Shown here piece after piece: positions 21,655-30,945 of a stretch of DNA of 64,000 nt (its first letter is position 1; each line of letters opens with the position of its first letter). This stretch comes from Micromonospora sp. AMSO31t (GTDB lineage: Bacteria; Actinomycetota; Actinomycetes; Mycobacteriales; Micromonosporaceae), in NCBI RefSeq assembly GCF_008868175.1, contig NZ_WBKT01000004.1:1-64000 (forward strand), in the 5' to 3' direction. Below the pieces are notes generated by a model. That model was not told the origin of the DNA. It did no database searches and was given only the letters and a program-made list of their open reading frames with translations. Made by a program: the position numbers and the translations under genes.

Positions 21655-23638
21655 CCCGGCGGGCGACGGCCAGCAGGTACTCCCTGCGGTGCAGCGGGTC
21701 GTGGTCCCAGCGGGGCCGGCTCGGGGCCGGCCCGCGCACCGGCCGGTAGTGGTCGAACTCGGCCTCCAGCGTGCCCTCGCCGCGGGTGAGCCCGGGCAGC
21801 CGCTGGTCCAGCGCGTGCACCCGCCCGGCGGGCACCTCCCCCTCGACCAGGTAGGAGGCGCCGCGCAGGGTGCTGGTGCGGGGCGCCGCGCCCAGCCCGG
21901 CGAGCACGGGCAGCACCGTGCCGACCAGGTCGGCGGGGAGGTCGAGCCGGAAGCGGTGCACCGGCTCGTGGACGCGGGTGCCGGCGCGGGTCAGCGCGGC
22001 CATCAGGACCAGCGGCGTGAGGTTCCGGAAGTCCCCGGCCGTGCTGGACATGCTCTTGTCGAACACGCCGTGGGCGTGGCTCTGCCGCGCCCAGTAGCCG
22101 CCGTGGGTGAGGGTGACCACGCAGTCGATGACGTCCCAGCCGTGCAGGCCCTGCCGCAGGGTCTCCCGGACGGTCTCCTCGATGGCCTTGAGGAAGGCCA
22201 GGGGCATCGAGCCGAGTTCGATGCCGAGCCGGAACGCGACGCCACTGCCGGCCGGCCCGGGCTCGACGCGCAGGCCGACGGTGCCGAGGAACGGGTTGGG
22301 GTCCCGACCGATCCACTCGACGGCAGTCCCGACGCCGACCACCCGCTCCACGCAGACGGTGGTGGTCTCCCGGAAGGTGACCGGGACGCCGTAGTCGTCG
22401 GCGAGGGTGGCCTCGATGACCTCCTTCTGCACCTCGCCGTAGAGGGACACGGCGATCTCCTGGCGCCGGTCGTCCTGGCGCAGGTTGATCAGCGGGTCCT
22501 GCTCGGCGAGCTGGGTGAGGGCGGCGTGCAGGGCCGGGCGGTCGGCCGGGCGTACCGGTTCGACGACGGTCTCCAGCGTGGGCGGGGCGAAGTGGCGGCG
22601 GGCGGCCGGACGCTCGGGCGGGACGCCGAGCACGTCGCCGACGCGGACGCCGGCCAGGCCGTGCAGCCGGACGATCCGGCCGGCCCCGGCCGCGTCGCCG
22701 GGCGTCGCGTCGCCGCCCTCGAAGACGCCGAGGGCGGTGACCCGGGCCTCCTGGCCGTCGCCGTGGCGGATCCGGTCCCGGACCCGCACGCTGCCGGCGA
22801 AGATCCGGGCGTACGCGACCTTCTCCCCGGCAGGGCCGCGCTCGACCTTGAAGACGGCACCGGAGAGCGGGGCGTGGTCGTCGCCCGCGGTGGCCGGGAG
22901 CAGCGCGGTAACCGCGTCGATCAGCTCGGCCACGCCGGCGCCGGTGATGGCGGAGCCGGCGAGCACCGGGTGCACCCGGGCGCGGGCGGCCTGCGCGGCG
23001 AGCGCCGTCCGCAGCCGGTCCGGGGTGACCGCCCGCTCGTCGGCCACGTACGCGGCCAGCAGCGCGTCGTCGTGCGCGGAGAGCAGGTCGACCAGGTCGG
23101 CGTGGTGGCCGGGGTCGCCCGGCGGGTGCGGGACCCAGCGCGCGCCCGGGGTGCCGGCCGCGTCGACCCGGCCGAGGGCGACGACGTCGGGAGTGAGCCG
23201 GTCGGCCAGCTGGCGCAGCACCCGGTCCGGGTCGGCGCCGGCCCGGTCCACCTTGTTCACGAAGAACAGGGTGGGGATGCCGAGGCGGCGCAGGGTGCGG
23301 GCCAGCACCCGGGTCTGGGCCTGGACGCCCTCGACGGCGGAGACCACGAGAACCGCGCCGTCGAGCACGCCGAGCACGCGTTCCACCTCGGCGATGAAGT
23401 CGGGGTGCCCGGGGGTGTCGATGAGGTTGACTGTGGTCCCGGCGACGGCGAAGGAGACCACGGCGGAGCGGATGGTGATGCCCCGCTGCCGCTCCAGCGC
23501 CATCGTGTCGGTGCGGGTGTTGCCGGCGTCGACACTGCCGGGCTCGTCGATGACCCCGGCGCTGTGCAGCAGCCGTTCGGTCAGGCTGGTCTTACCGGCG
23601 TCGACATGGGCGAGGATGCCGAGATTGAGGGTTTTCAC
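21632..23638 (-). CDS. TetM/OtrA-type ribosome protection GTPase
   Basis: 668-aa EF-G-like translational GTPase. G1 AHVDAGKTS, G2 RGITI, G3 DTPGH, G4 NKVD and G5 GSA are intact; the domain order and length follow TetM/OtrA rather than true EF-G (~700 aa). The domain IV region (LTHGGYWARQSHAHGVFDKS) is where such proteins reach the tetracycline site on the 30S subunit. It could protect against tetracyclines or rescue stalled ribosomes. The start is GTG 23638, with AGGAC upstream; a leader ORF overlaps it. Confidence 0.92.
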   Translation of the reverse strand: MKTLNLGILAHVDAGKTSLTERLLHSAGVIDEPGSVDAGNTRTDTMALERQRGITIRSAVVSFAVAGTTVNLIDTPGHPDFIAEVERVLGVLDGAVLVVSAVEGVQAQTRVLARTLRRLGIPTLFFVNKVDRAGADPDRVLRQLADRLTPDVVALGRVDAAGTPGARWVPHPPGDPGHHADLVDLLSAHDDALLAAYVADERAVTPDRLRTALAAQAARARVHPVLAGSAITGAGVAELIDAVTALLPATAGDDHAPLSGAVFKVERGPAGEKVAYARIFAGSVRVRDRIRHGDGQEARVTALGVFEGGDATPGDAAGAGRIVRLHGLAGVRVGDVLGVPPERPAARRHFAPPTLETVVEPVRPADRPALHAALTQLAEQDPLINLRQDDRRQEIAVSLYGEVQKEVIEATLADDYGVPVTFRETTTVCVERVVGVGTAVEWIGRDPNPFLGTVGLRVEPGPAGSGVAFRLGIELGSMPLAFLKAIEETVRETLRQGLHGWDVIDCVVTLTHGGYWARQSHAHGVFDKSMSSTAGDFRNLTPLVLMAALTRAGTRVHEPVHRFRLDLPADLVGTVLPVLAGLGAAPRTSTLRGASYLVEGEVPAGRVHALDQRLPGLTRGEGTLEAEFDHYRPVRGPAPSRPRWDHDPLHRREYLLAVARRVTGRSAR

Positions 23639-23702
23639 GCAGCGTCATGTCCTTGTGGTCGGCGGTGATTCGCTTCTGCGGGGACATGCACGCGGCTCGC
23701 AT
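23592..23702 (-). CDS. 36-aa leader ORF overlapping the ribosome-protection gene
   Basis: The ATG at 23702 has the strongest ribosome site in the window (GGAAGGAGGAG, ending 6 bases before). It encodes MRAACMSPQKRITADHKDMT, then a Arg/Pro-rich tail that runs 47 bases into the GTPase gene in another frame before TAA. A short, efficiently translated ORF ahead of a resistance-type gene is typical of ribosome-mediated regulation: stalling or termination in the leader would change access to GTG 23638. The coding role is inferred, not proven. Confidence 0.6.
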   Translation of the reverse strand: MRAACMSPQKRITADHKDMTLRENPQSRHPRPCRRR

Positions 23703-23745
23703 CTCGAGCTCCTCCTTCCCTGGCTGTCGTGGTCGATTGCAGCAA

Positions 23746-23761
23746 CCGGCGCGGGCGCCGG
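23746..23761 (-). terminator. hairpin after the DUF6193-like gene
   Basis: 6-bp GC stem (23746-23751 with 23756-23761), 22 bases after the stop of the minus-strand gene and upstream of the leader ORF. It is weak; it could also be part of the leader's regulation. Confidence 0.4.
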
Positions 23762-23783
23762 CAACCGAATTACCGGTGGTGCG

Positions 23784-24176
23784 CTACTGGGCGTGCGCCA
23801 CCGGGTGGCGCTTCATCTCCTCCATGAAGGGATAGCGCGCGGTCAGCTCGGCGAGGGTGCACCCGGCCCGCCACGCGGCGGCCACCTGGGCGACCTGGAG
23901 CAGGTCGGTGGCGTCGCCACGGGCCTGCATCTGGCCGGAGACCCGGAGGTCGATCATGAAGTAGCGGGCCTGGGAGCCGAGGCTGACGCAGACTACGCCC
24001 CGGTCGGAGGTCGCCTCGGCGCAGGTGAACCGGCTGCGCCCCTGCTCGGGGGCGGTCACCCGGCCGATGTCGAGCTGGTGCCGGGCCGCGGTCTGCACGA
24101 GTGCGGGAGCCAGGCCGCCCGGCTCGACCAGGTCCGGGTAGAGGCGCACACCCAGTGCTGTCGACACGTCGCTCAT
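23784..24176 (-). CDS. conserved hypothetical, DUF6193-like
   Basis: 130 aa. LYPDLVEPGGLAPALVQTAA, SDRGVVCVSLGSQARYFMID and DATDLLQVAQVAAAWRAGCT recall DUF6193 (another family tagged natural-product biosynthesis); the match is from memory and tentative. There is no signal peptide. ATG 24176 follows a GGGAG site. It lies upstream of the ribosome-protection gene on the same strand with a ~80-base gap to the leader ORF. Confidence 0.6.
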   Translation of the reverse strand: MSDVSTALGVRLYPDLVEPGGLAPALVQTAARHQLDIGRVTAPEQGRSRFTCAEATSDRGVVCVSLGSQARYFMIDLRVSGQMQARGDATDLLQVAQVAAAWRAGCTLAELTARYPFMEEMKRHPVAHAQ

Positions 24177-24340
24177 GACTGACTCCCACTTCCTCGTGAC
24201 AGAGACCAGCTGCACGCAGGTTACGGGTGTGTTTCCGGCGCGCCTGGTCATCCTGTCCCCCCTGGACGCCCCACGGCAATAGGAACGGTCGATTCGACCA
24301 CCTTCGGGCCAGCCCGCGGCGCCGGGTACGCTCCCGCTGC

Positions 24341-25144
24341 ATGGCCCGGATCCGGTGTGACTTCTTCTCCTCGGCGCTCGGCATGGGCACGTCGATGACG
24401 GTGCTGCTGCCCGACCGCTCGGCCGGGATCGGCATGGCCGGCGGGGCCACCGCCGGCGACCCGCCGGTGCTCTACCTGCTGCACGGCCTGACCGACGACG
24501 ACACCATCTGGACCCGGCGCACCGCCATCGAGCGGTACGTCGCACCGCTGGGGCTGGCCGTGGTGATGCCGCAGGTGCAGCGCAGCTTCTACTGCGACGA
24601 GGCGCACGGCAACCGGTACTGGACCTTCCTCAGCGAGGAACTGCCCGAGGTGTGCCGGTCGTACTTCCGCCTCTCCGACCGCCCGGCGGACACCTTCGTG
24701 GCCGGCCTGTCGATGGGCGGCTACGGGGCGGTGAAGTGGGCGCTGCGCCACCCGGACCGGTTCGCGGCGGCGGCCAGCCTCTCCGGCGCCCTGGACGTCG
24801 CCCGCCGGCGCCACCACCCCACGAGCCCTCTGGACCCCGCCGTCTGGCACACGGTGTGGGGCGACCGGGAGGTGGCCGGCCCGGACGACGACACGGTGGC
24901 GCTGCTGGAGCGGGCCGGCGACGACGTGCCGGCGCTCTACGTCGCCTGCGGCACCGAGGACTTCCTGTACGCGGACAACACCCGTTTCGTGGAGACGGCG
25001 CGCCGCCGGGGCGTACCGGTCACTGTGAACTTCTCCCCGGGCGACCACGACTGGGCGTACTGGGACGCGAGGATCCAGGACGTGCTGGCCTGGCTGCCCC
25101 TGCGTCAGCGCAGCGACGAGCGGGCCACCGGGAAGTCGAAGTAG
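24341..25144 (+). CDS. esterase D/S-formylglutathione-hydrolase-like hydrolase
   Basis: 267-aa alpha/beta hydrolase. LYLLHGLTDDDTIWTR oxyanion region, catalytic Ser in AGLSMGGYGAVKWALRHP, an acid in CGTEDFLYADN and His in SPGDHDWAYWD are all present. This is the putative-esterase (EstA/EsteraseD) family, which includes serine esterases acting on short acyl chains or formylated thiols. It is cytoplasmic, with no signal. The 3' end overlaps the convergent dipeptidase gene by 40 bases. Confidence 0.9.
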   Translation: MARIRCDFFSSALGMGTSMTVLLPDRSAGIGMAGGATAGDPPVLYLLHGLTDDDTIWTRRTAIERYVAPLGLAVVMPQVQRSFYCDEAHGNRYWTFLSEELPEVCRSYFRLSDRPADTFVAGLSMGGYGAVKWALRHPDRFAAAASLSGALDVARRRHHPTSPLDPAVWHTVWGDREVAGPDDDTVALLERAGDDVPALYVACGTEDFLYADNTRFVETARRRGVPVTVNFSPGDHDWAYWDARIQDVLAWLPLRQRSDERATGKSK

Positions 25145-25944
25145 GTGTCCGGGTACGGCTCGTCGACGTACCGGTAGTGCCACCACTCGCGCGGGTAGTT
25201 CTCGAAGCCCTGCGCGGTCATGAGCCGCTTCAGCAGCTCCCGGTTGTCCCGGGCCGCCCCGGTGATCCGCGGGTCCGCCGTGTGCGCGCGGGGGTCGAAG
25301 CAGTCGAACCCGGTGCCCATGTCGACGGAGTTGTCCGGGAAGCGCCGGCCGGTCGGCGCGGTGCAGGCGGCCAGCGGCTGGCCCGGCACGTACGCCGGTT
25401 GGTCGGGGGTGGACGCCGGGACCAGGGTCAGGTCGAGAGTGCTCCCCCGGCTGTGTGCGGTCGGCGCGCCGATGTAGCCGTCGGCGAAGAGCCGGCCCTT
25501 CGGCTCGTCCGGATAGAACTCCCCCTTCATCTGCTGCTCTCCGGGGAGCTTCGCCCAGGCGACGAACTCGTCCACGGCCCGCTGTGGGCGGTAGCAGTCG
25601 TACACCTTGAGGCTGCGGCCCTGCGCCAGGGCGGTGGCCTGCACCCGGTGCAGCGCCTCCGCGGCCGGGCGGGTGAGCAGGCAGAGCGGCTCGGCATAGC
25701 CGGTGATCGGCCGGCCGACGAAGTTGTGCGCGGTGGCGTACCGGATGTCGGTGCGGACGCCCGGGTCGACGGCGGCCAGGTCGACGATGTCGGCCGGGGC
25801 GCGGGGGCCGCTCGGGCGCGCCGACGGCGTGGGCGGGGCGGACGGAGCGGGCGGCGCCGGGCGCGGCACGGGCCGCTGGCAGCCGGCGGCGAGCGCCGCG
25901 GCCAGCACGGCCAGGGCGGCCGCCACCCGTGTCCCGGTCCCCAC
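25105..25944 (-). CDS. VanX-like D-Ala-D-Ala dipeptidase, lipoprotein
   Basis: Zinc dipeptidase of family M15D, 279 aa. A lipobox (ALAAGC, residues ~17-22) and Pro-rich linker tether it outside the membrane, unlike cytoplasmic VanX. The core has YDCYRPQRAVDEFV, the zinc motif AHSRGSTLDLTL (SxHxxGxxxD-like) and EWWHY. GTG 25944 is preferred to ATG 25986 because a TAGACA hexamer lies 7 bases upstream and it gives a compact signal peptide. Expected role: peptidoglycan peptide turnover. It is divergent from the LacI regulator. Confidence 0.88.
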   Translation of the reverse strand: MGTGTRVAAALAVLAAALAAGCQRPVPRPAPPAPSAPPTPSARPSGPRAPADIVDLAAVDPGVRTDIRYATAHNFVGRPITGYAEPLCLLTRPAAEALHRVQATALAQGRSLKVYDCYRPQRAVDEFVAWAKLPGEQQMKGEFYPDEPKGRLFADGYIGAPTAHSRGSTLDLTLVPASTPDQPAYVPGQPLAACTAPTGRRFPDNSVDMGTGFDCFDPRAHTADPRITGAARDNRELLKRLMTAQGFENYPREWWHYRYVDEPYPDTYFDFPVARSSLR

Positions 25945-26089
25945 CCTGCCGTGTCTACCAGCACGGCCCGGGCCGCGGGCCGGCATCGGCGGTTCGCCGG
26001 TCGACGCCCGTACGGCAAGATGGCCCGTGGGACGGGGCCGCCGTTCCATGCTCGGCGGCCGGAACTTCCGGCCGGTGAAGGAGACACGG

Positions 26090-27115
26090 GTGAACGCGGA
26101 CGACGAGCCCAGGGTGACCATCACCGCGATCGCGCGGGAGGCGGGTGTCTCCGTGCCCACCGTGTCCCGGGTGCTCAACGGACGCTCGGACGTCGCACCC
26201 GACACCCGGGAACGGGTCGAGGAGCTGCTGCGCCACCACGGCTACCGGCGCCGGGGCAGCCGCACGGTGCGCCGGGCGGACCTGGTCGACCTGGTCTTCA
26301 ACGACCTGGACAGCCCGTGGGCCGTGGAGATCATCCGGGGCGTGGAGGACGTCGGCCACGCCGCCGGGGTGGGCACCGTCGTGTCGGCGATCCACAGCGA
26401 GTCGACCTCGACCCGGAAGTGGTTGCAGAACCTGCGGGCCCGCGCCTCGGACGGGGTCATCGTGGTGACCTCCCACCTGACCCCGCCGGTGCACGCCCAG
26501 CTGCGCCGGCTCAACGTGCCGGTGGTGGTGGTCGACCCGGCCGCCGGCGTGCCGGACCGGGACGTGCCGGCGATCGGAGCGACCAACTGGGCGGGCGGCC
26601 TGGCCGCCACCGAGCACCTGCTGGGGCTGGGCCACCGCCGGATCGGTTTCGTGGCCGGCCCGACCCACCTGCTGTGCAGCCGCGCCCGGCTGGACGGCTA
26701 CCGGGCCGCGCTGGAGGCGGCCGGCGTGCCGCCGGACGACCGGCTGGTGCAGCCGGGCGACTTCTACCACGCCTCCGGCTTCACCGCCGGCAGCACCCTG
26801 CTCGACCTCGACGACCCGCCCACCGCGATCTTCGCGGCCAGTGACCAGATGGCCTTCGGCGTCTACGAGGCCGTCCGCCGGCGCGGGCTGCGGGTGGCCG
26901 ACGACGTGAGCATCGTCGGCTTCGACGACCTGCCGGAGACCCGCTGGGCCTCCCCGCCGCTGACCACGGTGCGCCAGCCGCTGGTGGAGATGGGCCGGCT
27001 CGCCGCCCGCACGGTGCTGCGCCTGGCCCAGGGCGAGGAGCTCGAGTCGCCGCGGGTGGAACTGGCCACCGAACTGGTGGTGCGGGACAGCACCGCGCGC
27101 CCCGCCGGCCGGTAG
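26090..27115 (+). CDS. LacI-family transcription regulator
   Basis: 341 aa. HTH ITAIAREAGVSVPTVSRVLN and the hinge helix (RRRGSRTVRRADLVDLV) precede a periplasmic-binding-type sugar sensor ending in FAASDQMAFGVYEAVRRRG and SIVGFDDLPETRWASPPLTT. GTG 26090 has AAGGAG 6 bases upstream. A sugar or sugar-like effector is expected, but no sugar operon adjoins, so the regulon lies elsewhere. Confidence 0.92.
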   Translation: MNADDEPRVTITAIAREAGVSVPTVSRVLNGRSDVAPDTRERVEELLRHHGYRRRGSRTVRRADLVDLVFNDLDSPWAVEIIRGVEDVGHAAGVGTVVSAIHSESTSTRKWLQNLRARASDGVIVVTSHLTPPVHAQLRRLNVPVVVVDPAAGVPDRDVPAIGATNWAGGLAATEHLLGLGHRRIGFVAGPTHLLCSRARLDGYRAALEAAGVPPDDRLVQPGDFYHASGFTAGSTLLDLDDPPTAIFAASDQMAFGVYEAVRRRGLRVADDVSIVGFDDLPETRWASPPLTTVRQPLVEMGRLAARTVLRLAQGEELESPRVELATELVVRDSTARPAGR

Positions 27116-27127
27116 GCCGGAGCCCGT

Positions 27128-28432
27128 TCAGTCGTCGTCCGGAATCGCGCCGCCGAGGGTCGTGCCGGGCGGCAGCGCGGCGAGCGCGGCATGCCGGCGC
27201 CGCCGGGCCAGCAGCACCGCTCCCCCGGCCACCAGCACCACGCCCACCGCGATCGACGGCCCGGTGCCCGGCCAGGCGCCGGTGGCCGCCGAACCGGCGC
27301 CGGCCAGCCCGGCGCCCCCGGCGAACGCCGACGCCGCCCCGGTCGGCGTCGCCGCGGCACGGTCCAGCTCGCCGGGGCCGACCAGCCGGCCGACCGCCGC
27401 GTCCCGCGGCAGGCCGAAGCCCCAGTCGAGCAGGGCGGCCCCCTGCTGCCAGCCACGCTGGGTGGGGGTCTCCGCGCCGAGCAGGGTCACCACCAGGCGA
27501 CGCCCGCCCCGTTCGGCCGCGCCAACGTACGTGTGCCGGGCCAGGTCGGTGAAGCCCGTCTTGCCGCCGATCGCGCCCGGGTAGTGGTCGAGCAGCATGT
27601 TGTCGTTCTGAATCTCGAACGCCTTCTCGCGCAGCGCGGGCTGGGCGGGAATCCGCGCGGTCCGGGTGGCGGTGTACCGGCGGAACGCCGGGTCGGCGAA
27701 GCAGGCCCGGGCGATCAGCGCCAGGTCGTACGCGCTGGTGAACTGCCCCGCACCGTCCAGCCCGGACGGCGTGACGGCATGGGTCTGCAACGCGCCCAGC
27801 CGCCGGGCCTCCTCGTTCATGGCGCGGATGCCGCCGGCCGTCCCGTCCGGGCCGCCGCCCAGCCGGGCCAGGGCGTTGGCCGCCTCGTTGCCGGACTTCA
27901 GCAGGAGCCCCAGCCAGATCGTCTCGATCCGGTACCGCCCGCCCTCGGCCAGTCCCACCGCCGAACTGCCCGGCTCGATGGCCAGGTCCTCGGCGGTCAC
28001 GGTCACCTCACGGTCCGGGTCCAGCCTCGGCAGCATGGTGGCGGCCAGCAGCAGCTTCTGCACGCTGGCCGGTACGCCGTACTCGTGCGGTCCGCAGCCG
28101 CCGAGCACCGCGCCGCTGTCCACGTCGGCGACCACCCAGGAGGTCGCGGTCACCGCCGGCGGCGCGGGCGCGGCGGGCGGCAGGACCAGCCCGACGGTGG
28201 CCAGGGCGGCGCCGCCGACCGCCCGTGCGGCGGGGCCGGCGGCGGGCGGCGGCTGCGGCGGCCGGGTCGCCGGGGCCGGCACGTTCGGGCAGGGCGGCGC
28301 CCCGGCGGGCAGCCGGCCGGCAGGGGCGGCCGACGCCCCCGCACGGGCGGCCGCCGTGGCGGGCGCGGGCAGCATCGATGCCGGTACGAGCAGGGCGGCG
28401 GCCAACGCCACGGGCGGTCCCCAGGTCCTCAT
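27128..28432 (-). CDS. D-alanyl-D-alanine carboxypeptidase (DacC-like), copy 1
   Basis: Penicillin-binding protein of family S11, 434 aa. Signal peptide (1-28), Pro/Ala linker, active-site S123-V-Q-K126, S180-G-N182 and K291-T-G, then a C-terminal helix and RRRR tail that anchor it in the membrane. It trims the last D-Ala of peptidoglycan stems. A TAGCCT hexamer 6 bases before the ATG suggests a leaderless message. A close paralogue lies at 29672-30934. Confidence 0.93.
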   Translation of the reverse strand: MRTWGPPVALAAALLVPASMLPAPATAAARAGASAAPAGRLPAGAPPCPNVPAPATRPPQPPPAAGPAARAVGGAALATVGLVLPPAAPAPPAVTATSWVVADVDSGAVLGGCGPHEYGVPASVQKLLLAATMLPRLDPDREVTVTAEDLAIEPGSSAVGLAEGGRYRIETIWLGLLLKSGNEAANALARLGGGPDGTAGGIRAMNEEARRLGALQTHAVTPSGLDGAGQFTSAYDLALIARACFADPAFRRYTATRTARIPAQPALREKAFEIQNDNMLLDHYPGAIGGKTGFTDLARHTYVGAAERGGRRLVVTLLGAETPTQRGWQQGAALLDWGFGLPRDAAVGRLVGPGELDRAAATPTGAASAFAGGAGLAGAGSAATGAWPGTGPSIAVGVVLVAGGAVLLARRRRHAALAALPPGTTLGGAIPDDD

Positions 28433-28534
28433 GGCCGGAGGCTAGCCACGCCGACCCGAACGGGTCGTCGGCTTGGGGATTCGCAGCACGGGGACGGCGG
28501 CGCGGAGTAGATTGCCCGCCCGCTCTGCCGGGCG

Positions 28535-29590
28535 TCACACCGCGCCACGCCGCACGAGCAGTCGTAACGCCAGGTAGCCGGGCAGCACCGGCAGCCAGAA
28601 GGTGGCCAGCCGGTAGACGAGCACCCCGGCCACCGCGGTCTCGATCGGGACGCCGTAGACCAACAGGCCGGAGACCAGGGCGGCCTCGGTGGCGCCGAGC
28701 CCGCCGGGAGTAGGCGCGGCACTGGCCACCCCCTCTCCCAGCACGCACACCAGCACCACCGGCGCGAGCAGCGCCGGCCGGGCGGGCAGGCCGACGGCGA
28801 GCAGCGCCAGCCAGAGCGCCGCGGCGTAGGCCAGGGTCAGCGCCACGCTCACCGTCAGCAGCGGCACGACCCGGCCACCGCGGACCAGTGCGCGCAGGGC
28901 GTCCACGACCTGGTGCCGGGCTGCCCGGAGCCGGGCCCGCCACGGGGGTACGGCGAGCGCCACGGCGACGGCCAGCAGCACAGCGAGCACGGTGAGCAGC
29001 ACGACCAGACCCCGCCCGGCGGCGGCGTCGGCGAGATGCCGGCGGGTCCCGCGGGCGAACGGCAGCAGGACGGGCAGCAGCAGGACGACCCCGAGCACCC
29101 CAGCGACCCGGTTCACGGCGACCGCGGTGGCCGCCGCCGGCACGGTCAGTCCCTGCCGGTGCAGGTAGCGCAGGCTCAGCGCGGCACCGCCGAGCGCGCC
29201 GGGCGCGAGCCGGTTGACGAAGGCGGCGGCCACCTGGACGGCAACCGTGCGGCCGAGTGGCACCGGGCCGGCGACGGCGAGTTTCAGCGCCAGCGCGCTG
29301 AGCAGATAGGTGGCGGCCGCGGCGAGCAGGGAGCCGGTCACCGCGACCGGGCCGGCGTGCCGCAGGGCGTGTAGCGCGGCGCGTACCTGGCCGAGCTGCG
29401 GCAGCAGCAAGTGCACCAGCAGGCCGAGCATGACCAGCAGGAACACGTTCCGCGGGGTGATCCGCACGGCTCCGGCCAGGCGGTCGGAGTGCGGGTGACT
29501 CCGGCGCATCGCCGGCCTCAGCGGCCGGTCACCGGACGCCCGTGCACCGCTGCGGGCGCGACCGGCGTTGTTCCGCCGGCTGTCCCGCAT
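28535..29590 (-). CDS. flippase-like LPG synthase TM-domain protein
   Basis: 351 aa with about eight transmembrane helices in the UPF0104/LPG_synthase_TM pattern: TYLLSALALKLAVAGPVPLG, VNRLAPGALGGAALSLRYLH, VAVNRVAGVLGVVLLL and EGVASAAPTPGGLGATEAAL (the PxPGGLGxxE motif). There is no catalytic MprF domain, so it is probably a lipid or polyprenyl-linked substrate flippase. A TATGGT hexamer lies 6 bases before ATG 29590. It sits between the two carboxypeptidase genes. Confidence 0.88.
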   Translation of the reverse strand: MRDSRRNNAGRARSGARASGDRPLRPAMRRSHPHSDRLAGAVRITPRNVFLLVMLGLLVHLLLPQLGQVRAALHALRHAGPVAVTGSLLAAAATYLLSALALKLAVAGPVPLGRTVAVQVAAAFVNRLAPGALGGAALSLRYLHRQGLTVPAAATAVAVNRVAGVLGVVLLLPVLLPFARGTRRHLADAAAGRGLVVLLTVLAVLLAVAVALAVPPWRARLRAARHQVVDALRALVRGGRVVPLLTVSVALTLAYAAALWLALLAVGLPARPALLAPVVLVCVLGEGVASAAPTPGGLGATEAALVSGLLVYGVPIETAVAGVLVYRLATFWLPVLPGYLALRLLVRRGAV

Positions 29591-29671
29591 GACCCGACCA
29601 TAGGGGGCGCCCCGCCGGGGCGGGCGGCATCGTGCCCGATCCCCCCGACCGGTGCGCGGGCCGACGGCCGG

Positions 29672-30934
29672 TCAGGCGCGGCGGCGACCAGCCCGGCGGG
29701 ACCGGCCGCGGCGGGCCACCACGACCGCCGCGAACCCGCCGACGATGAGCGCGAGCAGGCCGGCGGCGGGCACGATGACCTGCCAGTCGCCGTCGGCCAT
29801 CCGGCGCAGCGCCGTCCCGGCCGGTCCGCGCCACTCGGGCGGCGGGGTCGGGCGGGCCGCCGCCGGGGAGCCGCTCGGGGCGACCCGCTCGGCGTCCAGC
29901 TCGCCGGGGTCGACCAGCCGGCCCACCGAGGCGTCCCGGGGCAGCGAGAAACCCCAGTCGAGCAGCTGACCGCCCTGCTGCCAGCCGCGTACCGGGCGGG
30001 ACTCGGCGCCGAGCAGGGTGACCACGAGCCGCCGCCCACCGCGCTGGGCCGCGCCGACGTAGCTGTGCCGGGCCAGCTCGGTGAAGCCGGTCTTGCCGCC
30101 GAGGGCACCCGGGTAGCGGTAGATCAGCTGGTTCTCGTTCTGGATCTGGAAGCCGCCCTTCTTGAGCGCGGGCTGGGCGGGGATCTGGGTCCGCTCGGTG
30201 AGCGCGTACTGGCGGAACCGCGCGTCGGCGAAGCAGGCCCGGGCGATCAGCGCCAGGTCGTACGCGCTGGTGAACTGCCCGGGACCGTCCAGTCCGGACG
30301 GCGTCGCGGCGTGGGTCTGGCGGGCGCCCAGCCGGTGGGCCTCGGCGTTCATCTCGGCGACGCCGGCGCGGGCGCTGCCGGCGCCGAGCCGGGCCAGCAT
30401 GTTCGCCGCGTCGTTGCCGGACTGGAGCAGCAGCCCCAACCAGAGCGTCTCCACCGGGTAGCGCCCGCCGACGAGCAGGCCGACGGCCGAGCTGCCCCGC
30501 TCGATGTCCAGGTCGGCCCGGGTCGCGGTGGCCACCTGCTTCGGGTCGAGCCGGTTCAGCAGGGTGGCCGCCAGCAGCAGCTTCTGGGTGCTCGCCGGGA
30601 TGCCGTACTCGTGCGGGCCGCAGGCGCCGAGCACGGCGCCGGTGTCCAGGTCGGCGACCAGCCAGGTGGTGGCCGTGACCGCCGGGGGCGCCGGGCTGCC
30701 GGGGGCCGCCACGAGGCCCGCCGTGGCCAGCGCGTCACCGCCGACGGCCTGCTCCTCGGGCACGGGCGGTGGCGGGGTGGGGCGCGGCGGCCGGGTCACC
30801 TTCGGCGCCGGCAGCCGCGGGCAGGGCGCCGCCGCCGGTGCGGCGGTCACCGGCGGCGCCGCGTGCGCCGGGGCCGGCGCCCCGGTGACGAGCAGGGCGA
30901 GGACGGTGGTGGCGGCCAGGGCCCGGGCTCTCAT
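29672..30934 (-). CDS. D-alanyl-D-alanine carboxypeptidase (DacC-like), copy 2
   Basis: 420-aa S11 penicillin-binding protein with signal peptide, Pro-rich linker, PASTQK (SxxK), LQSGNDAAN (SxN) and GGKTGFTE (KTG) motifs and a C-terminal membrane helix with an RRGRSRRAGRRR tail. It is clearly a paralogue of the copy 2.5 kb away (shared blocks around HEYGIPAS and TSAYDLALIARACFADARF). A TAGGGT hexamer lies 8 bases before the ATG. The phosphatase gene upstream ends 11 bases away. Confidence 0.93.
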   Translation of the reverse strand: MRARALAATTVLALLVTGAPAPAHAAPPVTAAPAAAPCPRLPAPKVTRPPRPTPPPPVPEEQAVGGDALATAGLVAAPGSPAPPAVTATTWLVADLDTGAVLGACGPHEYGIPASTQKLLLAATLLNRLDPKQVATATRADLDIERGSSAVGLLVGGRYPVETLWLGLLLQSGNDAANMLARLGAGSARAGVAEMNAEAHRLGARQTHAATPSGLDGPGQFTSAYDLALIARACFADARFRQYALTERTQIPAQPALKKGGFQIQNENQLIYRYPGALGGKTGFTELARHSYVGAAQRGGRRLVVTLLGAESRPVRGWQQGGQLLDWGFSLPRDASVGRLVDPGELDAERVAPSGSPAAARPTPPPEWRGPAGTALRRMADGDWQVIVPAAGLLALIVGGFAAVVVARRGRSRRAGRRRA

Positions 30935-30945
30935 GAAGAGGCACC

